Below, in pieces: positions 44,201 to 54,074 of a stretch of DNA of 64,000 bases (position 1 is the stretch's first letter; each line of letters opens with the position of its first letter). The position numbers were made by a program, and so were the translations under genes. The notes beneath the pieces are model-generated. The model saw only the letters and a program-made list of their open reading frames with translations, was not told where the DNA came from and searched no databases. This DNA is from Symbiodinium natans (taxonomy: Eukaryota; Sar; Dinophyceae; Suessiales; Symbiodiniaceae), in assembly GCA_905221605.1 (NCBI GenBank), contig CAJNDS010002668.1:60001-124000 (forward strand), written 5' to 3'.

Positions 44201-46470
44201 AATACATATCTATAGGGGCTTTGAGGGAGTACAAGCATAACAAAGTCATTGCGGTTTAGGGTTTAGGGTTTAGGGTTTAGGGTTTAGGGTTTAGGGATCT
44301 TGCAGGCATGGCTTGGGGTATGCCATCGGCTGCCGCAGCTGCCACGGGCGGAGCCACGGCGCAGGCCGCCCAACAGGCGGGCGTTTAGGGTTTAGGTTTT
44401 AGGGTTTAAGGTTTAGGGGTTTAGGGGTTTAGGGGTTTTGGGGTTTTGGGGTTTTGGGGTTTTTGGTGTCGGGTTTAGGGCTTGTAGGGTTTAGGGCTCT
44501 TGGGTCTTGGTCTCATTCAAGGAGGGGTCCCCTTGCTGTAGTAACTGTAGTCACCGGGACAACAAACAGAAGTCAGAATACTTATGCCATCCTATAACCC
44601 AGCCGAGTCAGCCCCAAAACCCCCAACCCTAGACCCTAAACCCTAAACCCTATATAAACCCTAAGCCCTAAGCCCTAAACCCTAAACCCCAAACCCCAAA
44701 CCCCAAACCCTAAACCCTAAACCCTAAACCCTGAGCCCAGGCTGCGGCTGCAGCGGCTCCCCAGGCACAGGCTGCCCAACCACCGGCAGCGGCTGCGGCG
44801 CCCGAGGGCGCACGAGGTCTGGGCCCTTATCCCTACAAGGAGGGGGTTTAGGGTTTAGGGTACAGTACATAGGGTTTAGGGTTTAGGGTGTAGGGTTTAG
44901 GGTTTAGGGTTTAGTTTAGGGTTTAGGGTGCAGTATATAGGGTTTAGGGTTTGGGTTTAGGGGTAGGCTGCCCCCCTCCCCCCGCAGGTATAGGCAGAGT
45001 TATAAGAGCCCTAAATTGCGTTATAAGGATCCTAACTTATGAGTTCCTTCACTATCATTAGTATAGTAAGGGGGCCCCTCCTTGTAAGTGCCCATGTACC
45101 CAAAAAGGGACCACTTGTGCCTTCCAACACATTAGGGCCGGTTTAGGGTTACTTAGAAAGGTTTAGGGTTTAGGGTCTAGGGATTACTTGTCAAGGCTTA
45201 TATAGGGCCCTAAAGTACGTGCTGAGTATAGTGAACTTGGAGCCCAAGGGTTACCTAAGAGCCCCAGATGAAGTTCAAAAAAAGTATTCTTCTTATAATA
45301 AAAGGAGGTTCTTCAGCAAGTAGTAGATAAGGTTTTGGATGTGGGCTGTAGGTTTACGACATGGCCCCACTCCTAGCCACCTCGGACATCCAAGTGGGCG
45401 ATAAACTGAGATGCCACAATATCGTTATGTATGGGTATGTATATATATATATACACTTGCACATATATATATATATATACACCTGTATGTATATATATAT
45501 ATATGTATATATGTATGTGTATGTACGTACACAGACGTCTACCAGGGATTTCTTAAAAACAAAAAAGTATTTTCAGGCCTTTCACCTAGACACCAAGCGA
45601 CCGTCAGGGACAGGCGGATTGCTGCTTCCGCAGCCTACAGGCGGCTACAACAAGGCCCGTCGAAGCCTTTTGGGGGCCTTTCATGGAGCGGTTTAGGGTT
45701 TAAGGTTTAGGGTTTAGGGCTCAAAAAAGGTTTAGGGTTTAGGGTGGGGCCTGTGGACAGGGCGTGCGTTGTTCGCGAACTCAGGGTGTGCCATGCGTAC
45801 GGGGAGGGGTATCCAGCCTGCGGAGCAGAGGAAGCAGAGAGAATGAGAGAGAGAGAGAGAGAGAGTGAGAGAGAAAGAGCGTGTTTCGCAATATGCTACC
45901 ACTACAACCTCCCCCCCCCCCCCCCCCCCACCCATATATCATAATCTGTGTACTGTGCTTGTGTACTGTGGCACGAGAAGCTATATATGCAGCCCTGGTC
46001 TGTTCAACCAGTGTTTGGTCAGGCGCCTCCTCCGCCACCCCCGCCTCCCGCCGCCGCATAGGTGGCATAGCGAGGCCCTTTGCTTTTTGGCAAGCATTGA
46101 AACCCTAAACCTAGCCCTAACCCTAGAACCTAAACCCTTGAAAAGTCTGCATCCCCCCTCTTATTCCCCCCACGGTACCTCTCAGAAAGGGCCCTCATGC
46201 ACATCGATCTGTCTACAGGCAGTTGGGGGGAGGCCGTTTGCCTATAAGGGCCCCCAAAAGAACAAACATATTCTTCCTTATAAGGGCAATATAGGGCTTA
46301 TTATCTTGTTTGTTTCTTTTCTCGGGAGGAGGTCTTAAGCAAACAACAGTTCGGGCTTGCTAATGTTGAGTTGAATGTGAGAAAGCAAACAGAAGGCTCG
46401 GAGCTTCGGAGGGCCGCTTCAGATCACGGCACCTCCCATTAAGCAGATGCCGCAAAGGACATATGGCTAG
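41236..46470 (+). CDS. Ala/Pro/Met-rich protein segment, probable C-terminal part of the RS-domain gene
   Basis: Exons: 41236-41289 (AKAEFEAKAKLQAEAEAK), 41579 to about 42054, about 42714-42765, 43302-43376, 44306-44376, 44741-44816, 46023 to about 46062 and 46423-46470. The exon at 41579 is the longest in the window, about 158 codons: a Pro-Ala-Lys-rich stretch, an Ala-rich helix-like block, then Gly-Met repeats (MPMGMGMGG). Later exons read GLDMMSAMGMQGILDEW, GMMGMPMGMVGLAGYDPSAM, GMAWGMPSAAAAATGGATAQ and AAAAAAPQAQAAQPPAAAAA. Phase agrees at 41289/41579, 42765/43302, 43376/44306 and 44376/44741. The exon at 46023 reads [12 protein letters not shown] in one frame and GASSATPASRRRIG in the phase-consistent frame. 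The last proposed exon reads ITAPPIKQMPQRTYG followed by TAG. Low-complexity composition suggests a disordered scaffold or RNA-binding-protein tail. Confidence 0.65.
41335..41498. repeat. TTTAGGG array switching abruptly to TTCAGGG
   Basis: About nine TTTAGGG units (41335-41407), then about thirteen uninterrupted TTCAGGG units (41408-41498). The switch is sharp, which suggests the variant units expanded as a block. Confidence 0.95.
42537..42672. mobile_element. Family B-related element
   Basis: Left ATAAGGCTCCATGCACCCTT, right GGGTACATGGAGCCTTTGG. About 22 bases containing GGAACCCCTTTAAGGCCCAA are duplicated in tandem inside it. A run of ACTATAGTTACTA repeats precedes it (42365-42466). Both lie between Ala/Met-rich exons. 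Confidence 0.6.
42922..43053. mobile_element. Family F hairpin element interrupted by CCCTAAA
   Basis: Left TACTTGGAGGTTCATGGTAC, right GTGTAAACCTCCAAGTA, with three CCCTAAA units in the centre. Compare the clean copy at 60568-60656. Confidence 0.7.
43472..44262. repeat. 270-bp tandem triplication
   Basis: Three essentially identical 270-bp units (the TTACGTTTGG anchor recurs at 43481, 43751 and 44021), each holding about 200 bases of unique sequence and about 70 bases of TTTAGGG units. The first two copies end with a TTTAAGG variant; the third ends in ordinary TTTAGGG. The identical 74-codon antisense frames in each copy are by-products. Intronic, between exons 43302 and 44306. Confidence 0.95.
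44985..45092. mobile_element. Family D element
   Basis: GCAGGTATAGGCAGAGTTAT at the left, core AAATTGCGTTATAAGGATCC, right TAAGGGGGCCCCTCCTTGTA. A family B relative follows (about 45100-45250) and a family C remnant at 45275-45325. Intronic. Confidence 0.6.
45428..45530. repeat. TATA/TGTA microsatellite
   Basis: Alternating TATATA, ATACAC and GTATGT runs between exons of the Ala-rich segment; reading frames through it (YIYIYI) are artefacts. A GA microsatellite with a following C run lies at 45843-45930. Confidence 0.9.
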
Positions 46471-46698
46471 GGTTTGGGGTTTGGGGTTTGGGGTTTAGGG
46501 TTTTAGGGCTTAGGGTTTAGGGTGTAGGGTTTAGGGTTATGATGCACTGTACTAACGGTCCACCAACATGTTCTCTCCTTATTATAGGCCTTCCCCCCAA
46601 AAAAAAGAATCACCATAAGCCCTGAGCCTAAAAAGCCGCTCGGAAGCACACCCCATGCTGGTGTTACATGATTCGTATTTAAGGAATCTCTACATTAC

Positions 46699-46804
46699 CC
46701 TCAGGGTCCATGTACCCAAACCACAGGAGTACTTGGGCCTTAAAGCACTTTCCGATATAAGGACTCTGGGGCCCACGTATATAACAATGAGGTACATGAA
46801 CCCT
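46699..46804. mobile_element. Family B hairpin element
   Basis: Left CAGGGTCCATGTACCCAAAC, right ATAACAATGAGGTACATGAA, then CCCTAAA units up to 46842. It lies between the proposed end of the Ala/Pro-rich gene and the next exon. Confidence 0.65.
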
Positions 46805-46844
46805 AAACCCTAAACCCTAAACCCTAAACCCTAAACCCTAAAAG

Positions 46845-49800
46845 GAATCGACCTTCAACCTCTGGCTGCTTCCTCAAGGCATCTTCCCGAATGAAGGGAT
46901 GTGAGTCCTTGTTCTGAGTTGGCATCTTCTCCCGGCAAATCAAGGCCTAGCTAGATCTCTGCACTGATTTTGCCCAAATCCGCAGATGTCTGAAGGCCTA
47001 AGCCCCATAATTAACCCCCTTTAGGCCCTGAACCCTAAACCCTTAGCCCCCTGAGCCCAACGCCCCATAAGGCCCCTAAACCCTAAACCCCAAACCCCAA
47101 ACCCTAAACCCCAATCCCCAAACCCCAAACCCTAAACCCTAAACCCTCAACCCTAACCAACCCCCCATAAGTCCCATTCAGCCGCGCTTAGGTTCGAAAG
47201 GCGGCAGGCAGAAGGGCCGCGCCCTTGACATTTTGGCAGACGAACCCTGAGTTGGCGGGCAGGTGTGCAGCCTGTTGGTTTAGGGTTTAGGGTTTAGGGT
47301 GTAGTTAACAGAAGGGAGACCCTTAGTTCAAAGTAGAGATAGGAGGGCCCTGGCGCAAACTTGGGGTGAATGTATGGTAGCTTACATCATACGTCCCTTG
47401 CCTGAATTAATGGGTGTTTTTTGTGTTTAGGGTTTAGGGCTTGAGGTTTAGGGTTTAGGGTTTAGGGTTTAGGGTTTAGGGTTAAAAATACTCGAGGTTT
47501 CGGTTGCAGCTGCCCGCCGGCCGGTCGTAGAGTCTATACCAAGCGCTGCATGGCACGTTTTGGTCCGGTATAGCAGATCCCAGAAGGGTGCAGGCAGGTT
47601 TAGGGTTTAGGGTTTAGGGTTTAGGGTTTAGGGTTTAGGGTTTAGGGTTTGAGAAGCAAGATGCCACAGGTGAAGCCATGGATATGAAACCCCCCCAACT
47701 CTGAACCCCAACGCTCCCAAACCCTTAAACCCTGGAATCCAAAGCCCCTAAACCGCAAAGAAGCCCGCAAACCCCTAAATCCCTCAATAACCAAGTATAA
47801 CTGTGCTTATAACCCACTGATAAGGTTTTTAAGTGCCCTAAGATGGTTATAAGTACAGTTACAAGTACAGTTATGATTGGTTAATAAGTACCATGAACCT
47901 CCAAGTATGCAACCCCACTGTAACCCAGAGAGACTAAAATTGCTTATTTTGCCTAGTTCTGAGTAGAGTTATAAGGACCCAAACCGGGAGTATCAGAACC
48001 TAGGTTAGAAGTCTTTAAGTTCCGTAACTAAAGTTAGTATAACAGAGGGGCCCTTACTTGCAGGTCCCCAAATCCACCCTCGAAACCGATGGTTGAGGGT
48101 AGCCCCGGCTGAGTGCAGGTAGGCGCCGCGAGAATGTACGTACTTTGTTTTATCTTGGTTGGTGGTCTCTTGAAGTGGGGTTTCGTTTTGTAGGGGGTTC
48201 TTATTCGGGTATCTAGCGGCTCTGTTAAAGGTGTACAAGGACAACGGATAAAAAGGCCACCGGCCTTTATAACAAATCGGACGCACCCTCGTGTCGTGAT
48301 GCAGCCAACGAGTAGCAGCTGTGCAGTCGTCGGAACTACAAGGAGGGCCCCCTTGGTGTTCGTACTTAGAGGACCCTGACATGTTGCGTTGTCAGCGCGA
48401 TAACATAGGTTCTAAGTTCTTTACTGTAGTACAGAAGGGGGGGGGGGGTTCCTCCCTGTAGTGTCGCGTGGGACACAAGACCCGCTGATGTGTAGCTTGG
48501 TCTTTGTTGCCCCCGCCCGGATGCTATAAACTCGATATGTGAGCACTTTCATGGAGAACAAAGGCTTGTTCTTTCAGCAGTGATCAGCCATGCTCCACCA
48601 GCTTGGCCAGGTAGCAGACAGTTTCAAGCACGTTGATTTCCTCAGCGTGCTCGTTCTTATCAGACTTGACGGCAATGCACGCGACGACCAAGATGAGCCA
48701 CTTGGGGAGTCCTGGCTTTGTACCATGACATCTTTTCCATGCGTTGTTGTGAGCATCGTGCACCACTGGTTCGTCGTAGCCTACTTTACAAAGGAAGTCG
48801 TAGGACACGTCCATGTGACTGCTATCATGGCCAACATCTTAAGGCACGACGAAGCCTGCATACACATGCACGGAGTATCGCGACTCTCTTAGACTGTGCA
48901 CATGCTGCTTATCCATACATAAAACCACTTACGAACCAAGCCACGAGGCCAACCCAAAAATCGACGACACTCATGCACTCACGATACAGGGCCTGATTCG
49001 GATGAGTTTTGAAGCTCGATAGTCCCTGACCCCTGTAGAACCATATCGGCCGCTCTGTGAATTTGGATTCCTTTTTTTGGGTGGGGCCCTTCTCATTTTA
49101 GGGTGCCGTACTATATAGGGGAACCCACATGAAGGGACCCTGATTCAGAGCGCTGCCCAGACGTCACCCGTGGCTTTGTTTTTCCCCCAAATCCACCATG
49201 CAGATCGCGCCGCAGGTCTCCAACTGCTTGCGAGAGCTGCACCGGGCGATGCAGGCGCCAATGGTATTAAAGTCTGTTTGTCCGATATTTGCCCTGTTTC
49301 TTTTCTGATATGAATATAATATTGTTGTATTGTTATATCTTCATTTTCTTAAATATTTTGAAATGAGTACGTTCTAAAGCATGTTCAGGGTTCGAGGGCA
49401 AGGTTTGCTGTACCTGCTGGGAAATCCTAAATTCCCAATACCCTGAAGCCCGAAAGCCCGAATCGAAGCCGAAACCGCAAAACCCTAAACCCCTAAAGCC
49501 CCAAACCGCCTAAACCCTAAAATCCTAAAGCCTTAACCTTTAACATTCTACATCCTAAACCCTAAAACCCTAAAGCCCATCACGTTTGAAGCTTTTTTCC
49601 TGTGGTCATTTCTCCGACTGCTCATGACTGACGGGCGTTTGCATCCCTGCAGTGTGGGTGGCAACAAAGCCCTAAACCCCAAACCCTAAACCCTAAACCC
49701 TAAACCCCAAACCCTAAACCCTAAACCCTAAGTACCATGAACCTCCCAGTACAGCCAAGCGGGAGGATGCCTTCGACTTCTTGAGCGATCTCCCGCGTGA

Positions 49801-51507
49801 TTTGGCCACGCCTCCCAAGGACGACAGCCTTGAGGGGTATAGGGCTTTGGGGTTTTGGGTTTTTTTTGGGTTCTGGGTTTATAAGGTTTAGTGTAGGACT
49901 TGAGGGTTTTAGGGCTTTAGGGCTTTAGGGCTTTAGGGCTTTAGGGCTTTAGGGTTTTGGGTTTATAAGGCAGCCTTGAGGGGTTTAGGGTTTTAGGGCT
50001 TTGGGCTTTAGGGGTTTAGGGTTTAGGGTTTGGGGTTTATAAGGTTTAGTTTAGGGTTTAGGGCTTTAAGGTTTGTGGGTTTGAGGGTTTTAGGTTTTAG
50101 GGTTTGTGGGTTTCGGGTTTTGGACTTTTTTCGTGCTAGCCTGTCAGTCCAGTGGCCAGAAGGACGTTCTCTGGTTTAGGGTTTAGGGCTGCTAGAAAAA
50201 GGGGAATTTCAAGCACAAAAAGGGTTTATGGGGTTTATAGGGTCGACAGGGCTTATAGGGTTTGTAGAGTGTATAGAAGTCATATGCTCATTTCGGGTTT
50301 ATAAGGGGTTCCAATGTTTTCAGGCTTCACGGCTTACAGGGTTTATAAGGTTTGATGAATTGGGGTGGTAGACGTTCCCCTCAGTCCGTGGTTAGGGTTT
50401 AGGGTTTAGGGTTTAGGGTGGAGGGTCTTGACGTGACATGGCGTAGAAGCTGTGAAGGTTGGCATGCAGAGTAGCCTCGAGAGCTTCGGCTTAGGGTTTA
50501 GGGTTTAGGGGTTAGGGTTTAGGGTTTAGGGTTTAGGGTTTAGGGTTTAGGGGTTAGGGGTTAGGGTTTAGGGGTTCCAATGCCGTATGCTTGATGTGCT
50601 TGGCACTTGTAGCCTAAGTTAGGATGCTTAGAGCCCAAAAATTTCGGGTCCTTCTAACTCTACTTTTCTATGCCCTATTTAGGTTCATGGGCCCTTAGGG
50701 TGACCCAACCCTAAACCCTAAACCCTAAACCCTAAACCCTAAACGTTATATACGATTCAGGAGTATAACGCCCACACCGAAGTTTGGGGTTTGGGGTTTA
50801 GGGTTTAGGGTTTAGGGTTTGGGGTTTGGGGTTTGGGGTTTGGGGTTTACAGGGTTTAGGGTTTACTGGCTCGGCCTCAGTCCAGTGGCAAGTTTAGGGT
50901 TCAGGGTTCAGGGTTTAGGGTTCGGGTGTCAAAAGGGTTTAGGTAGGCAAAGTGTAGGGTCAAGGGTTTAGGGTTTGGGGTTAAGGGTTTAGGGCTTGCG
51001 CTCAGCAGGAGCTGCCCATGCTTGCGCGTGTGGTGGCCGCATTCCAGGTGGAGGCCGGCACTGTGCACAACATTCCGAAGTCCTGGCAGCCCGATGTTCC
51101 CAGACCCCTGAGAAGATCCAAAGTGTAGATCTTCTTAAGGGTTCCTAAGCATGACCCAGTAGTCGTAGAGGGTACTACTCTTTTTTTTTTGTTTTTTTTT
51201 GGGGGGGGGGGGGGCTCTACAGTTTGGATCCTTCTAACGGCCTGGGTTCGAAGAAAGAACTCGGTTGGGTATTATTGCAGCCAGAGAATATAGACCTATG
51301 CATTGGTACCCGGAAGTCCTTTAAAGCATCCTCCCTGGTCACTTAAACCATGCAAACGAAGAACACGTGGTTATGCGGACCCCCTAGACCCGAAACCCTA
51401 AGCCCTAGACCAAAGCCCAAGTGATGGCCCAGGACCCTCGGCAGTTCTCTGCGGAGTTCCAGCGCACGCTCTGGGCGTTGTGCCTCCTGCCCCCTCAAGA
51501 GTTCCAG
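46845..51507 (+). CDS. Unrecognised multi-exon protein
   Basis: Proposed exons: 46845-46908, about 47201-47277, 47510-47597, about 47650-47683, 49204-49263, 49766-49836, about 51009-51095 and 51433-51507. Readings include STFNLWLLPQGIFPNEGM ending at a GTGAGT donor, APLTFWQTNPELAGRCAAC, RRPVVESIPSAAWHVLVRYS, IAPQVSNCLRELHRAMQAPM, DAFDFLSDLPRDLATPPKDD, LPMLARVVAAFQVEAGTVHN and DPRQFSAEFQRTLWALCLLP. Phase agrees at 49263/49766 and 51095/51433. The last exon ends CAG|GC, so the gene may continue past 51507. The style (Leu/Ala helices with Trp) suggests a helical-repeat protein, but I recognise no family. The intron 47700-49190 is long and holds family D and F parts and unexplained open frames. 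Confidence 0.5.
48584..48814 (-). CDS. Possible antisense ORF or gene fragment, uncertain
   Basis: A 76-codon minus-strand frame, with a second minus frame and a 100-codon plus-strand frame covering the same bases. The minus frame contains GLPKWLILVVACIAVKSDKN and ends in TAG. The region (48550-49000) is free of telomere-like repeat, unlike its surroundings, and lies inside the long intron 47.7-49.2 kb. It could be a captured or decayed gene piece on either strand. No domain is recognised. Confidence 0.2.
   Translation of the reverse strand: MDVSYDFLCKVGYDEPVVHDAHNNAWKRCHGTKPGLPKWLILVVACIAVKSDKNEHAEEINVLETVCYLAKLVEHG
49838..50110. repeat. GGGCTTTA / GGGTTTTA intron repeat
   Basis: Octamers GGGCTTTA and GGGTTTTA with TTTATAAGG words, directly after exon 49766-49836. 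The 14 bases CAGCCTTGAGGGGT at the exon end (49825-49838) recur at 49971-49984 within it. Confidence 0.9.
51097..51215. mobile_element. Family H element (CCCAGACCCCTG... AAGATC left end)
   Basis: CCCAGACCCCTGAGAAGATC, then AAGGGTTCCTAAGCATGACC and CAGTAGTCGTAGAGGGTACT, then T and G runs. A second copy, 57057-57166, has the same three words (CCCAGACCCCTGGGAGGCTC, AAGGGTTCCTGAACATGACC, AGAGTAGTATGGAGTTCTAT). The right end here is degraded. Confidence 0.6.
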
Positions 51508-52182
51508 GCGTGGGTTCAGGGTTTTAGGCTTTGAGGCTTTTAGGGTTTTAGGGTTTTTTGGGTTTTAGGGCTTTAGGATTTTAGGGTTTTAGGGTTTTAG
51601 GGTTATAGAGTTAGAGGGTCATAGGGTTAAAGGGTTTAGGGTTCAGCGAATGAAGGTTTTAAGGGCTTGTTACCATGTGGGGTTTTGTTGGTGGAGGTTT
51701 TCGGTTCGCAAAGCTCGTATGGAATGACAGCAGATTTAATGTCGGGGGCTCCGTGGGAGAGTTGCAAAGGAAAGGTGGCAGAAGCATCTGTCGTTCTTTT
51801 CAGCTTTTTGTGCACAGAGACGCGAAGAGACATGCAGAGGCACACAGAGACACGCACACACGCACACATAGACACACAGACACACAGACACGCAGACATG
51901 CAGACACACAGACACAGAGACACACAGACGCAAACTCCTGCACGCACGCATGCATATACACCAATCGTTCCTGTCTGGCTATCTACCTATCGTAGCTGGT
52001 CGCCCGCGCGCCTGGCGCAGGTGCTGCTTCCCTGCATGCGGCCTCAGCACATAGGGGTGCAATGCTTGAGGTCATTTGCAGCTAGCATCAGGACGAACTT
52101 CTCATGCAGTAGCATGATATGAATATATATATATATATATATTGTATACGGGGCATGGCGTGGATTTGCTCTCACCGTCGCT

Positions 52183-52224
52183 TTCTGTCCAGAGCACCAA
52201 GGTTGTCCAGAGCACCAAGGTGGC
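52183..52224. repeat. Tandem 18-bp duplication in the probable 5' leader
   Basis: GTCCAGAGCACCAAGGT occurs twice in a row (about 52189-52224), 115 bases upstream of the PUB/KPWE gene start. Confidence 0.85.
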
Positions 52225-52339
52225 TTCAAACCCTACAAGATTGCAGCTAACATATGAACTTCAGGTTCCAGCCCGGCCCTGCCAAAGTGAGCTCTGCCAC
52301 AACAAAAACACAAGCCAGTCGTGCGCTAGGAGGTTCGCC

Positions 52340-53949
52340 ATGTCCACGGGCGGCTACTCCGCCACAGCGGGCGCGGCGGAGCTTCCCGGCCAGGAGGGCG
52401 ACCAGCGCCCCGTGGTGAGCACCAAAGCCGAGGGCCCCTCCAGCAGCCCCGGTGGTGCGGAGAAGCCGGCCGATTCCGCAGGCTCGGGCGAAGCGAGTGA
52501 GGCGCAGTCTGCCCTCCGGGCTCGCCTGCGTGAGCTGAAGCCCGCGGATGACGGTGGGCCGAGGCAGCAGGAGCTGGCAAATGCGGCGAAGATCCTTCGA
52601 AAGTTGTCAGAGGCTTGGTAACCCATTGGTATCCCCTTTCCCCTTTTTTTGAGGGGGTTCAAGCTTCCCTTCTAACGTAGCCAACCCAAAAAAGGGTGGG
52701 TCCTTCCTGTAGTATGGCTACTGGGCTACCAAGGAGGGGCCCCCTAGGTATAGGTAGAGTTATAAGAGCCCTAAATTGGGTTAATTTTCAGGATCTTCAC
52801 TTAGTTTATAAGTCCCTCAGCTACACTTAGTATAGGAAAGGGGCCATGCCTGAACCCTAAACCCTAAACCCAAAACCCTAAACCCTAAAGCCTAAACCCT
52901 AAACCCTAAACCCTAAATCCACCAAGGAGGACACCTCCAACGTGAAGCTCTACTCCATGCGGCGAGATGTGCTGGAGCGTGCCGTCGGCGTTGACCTCTT
53001 CTTCGTCTTCGAGTCCGCCGGCTTTGAGGAGCGCCAGATGGAGACCCTTGGGAGGGTTTAGGGTTTATTTAGGGTTTAGGGTTTGGGGGGGGGGGGGGGG
53101 GGGCATATACCTATGCCACTATAATCCCTCTTAAGGCAATATGAGCCCGAAACTCTTTTTTACCAGTAGTGGACCCTCTACCGCTATAATCCCTCTAAAG
53201 GCAATATGAACCGTAAAGCCCTTTTTTGGTTTCATGTCGTCCTCATAAGGACCGGGGCAGTCCTCCAGTGGCGCGGGCCGGAGGAGACGCCGAGCCTCAA
53301 AGGCAGCCTTGAGGAGGTACAGCGGGCGGCGGACATGGCGTCCCTTGGAGACCAAATGGGCCCGAAAACTGGGATCAGATACCCTGGTACCACTATACTC
53401 CCTACATTGAGGTATATGAACCAGAACATACCAGAACCCTTCTTTGGTTCATGTGAAGCAGGGTATGTATTTCTGTCTTTGGTGAGTGTATCTAAGGTTC
53501 CTTTTTCATACAGTGTATATTTGTGGTGTCCTTTTCTTTGTCGTAGTTGGGTAGCATTTTACATTTTTAAGGGTACTTAAACCCAATAAGGAATATAATT
53601 TTAAAATTTTAATACTATCCCAACCATGAACTAGTTTTGGGGATACAAGAAATATAAGCCCTACTTCATGTGGCCCGCAAGGATGGACCCGGAAGCCATG
53701 ACCTTCCAGCAGGTGTCTGAGATGGTTGCCCAAGGCCGTTCCCCTAAAGCCTAAACCCTAAAGCCTAAACCCTAAACCCTAAACCCTAAACCCTAAACCC
53801 TTCTAAACCCTAAACCGATGGTTGCCCAAGGCCGTTCACTCCCAGGCATCCTCGAGGTCGATGACAAGGTGGCGAAGCCCCGGGAGCCAAAGGAGTCGCA
53901 GGTTTCGCGGCCCAAGAAACCTTGGGAGAAGACCGAGCCCTCGGCTTAG
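52340..53949 (+). CDS. PUB-like domain protein with C-terminal KPWE motif
   Basis: Exons: 52340-52612, 52927-53055, 53269 to about 53338, 53635-53734 and 53831-53949. Start ATG at 52340, with no earlier in-frame ATG close by. The Gly/Ser/Pro-rich N-terminus is followed by ELANAAKILRKLSEA, then NVKLYSMRRDVLERAVGVDL and FESAGFEE, which resemble the PUB/PUG fold (a p97/AAA-ATPase-binding helical domain: N..K.Y......L...V...AGFE). The last exons contain TFQQVSEMVAQGRSLPGILE (LPGI at 53839-53850) and KPWEKTEPSA before TAG; KPWE is at 53917-53928. The spaced F...G..(L/I)PGI...KPWE layout is that of the PEX14-like KPWE proteins linked to peroxisomal import. All checked joints keep phase: 52612/52927 (GC donor), 53055/53269, 53734/53831. 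Introns carry a family A element, another element ending at 53634 and an intron built on a 21-bp duplication. Confidence 0.75.
53345..53452. mobile_element. Family A introner-like element
   Basis: CTTGGAGACCAAATGGGCCC at the left, core TACCACTATACTCCC and AGGTATATGAACCA, right CCTTCTTTGGTTCATGTGA, degraded at the end. It follows PUB/KPWE exon 3. Confidence 0.7.
53526..53634. mobile_element. Introner-like element with TCATAGTTGGGYARCATTTTACATTT left arm
   Basis: Reads CTTTGTCGTAGTTGGGTAGC, GGGTACTTAAACCCAATAAG, AATACTATCCCAACCATGAA and ends CTAG, which serves as the acceptor for exon 53635. A close copy at 62896-62994 ends CTAG directly before exon 62995. The two arms (GTAGTTGGGTAG / CTATCCCAAC) are inverted. 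Confidence 0.75.
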
Positions 53950-54074
53950 AAGCTGGGGTTTAGGGTTAGGGTTTAGGGTTTAGGGTTTAGGGTTTAGGGT
54001 TTAGGGTTTAGGGTTTAGGGTTTAGGGTTTAGGGTTTAGGGTTTAGGGTTTAGGGTTTAGGGTTTAGGGTTCCT
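53950..54074. repeat. TTTAGGG array just 3' of the KPWE gene
   Basis: About 16 units beginning some ten bases after the stop codon, so the 3' untranslated region itself may contain telomere-like repeats. Confidence 0.95.

Noticed and set aside
43474-44238. Three identical 74-codon minus-strand ORFs as a gene family
   Set aside because: They are copies within the 270-bp tandem repeat, start and end in telomere-like units and lie in an intron of a + strand gene.
51636-51995. Antisense and sense Cys/Thr/His-rich frames
   Set aside because: They run through a CACAGACA-type microsatellite (about 51835-51925).
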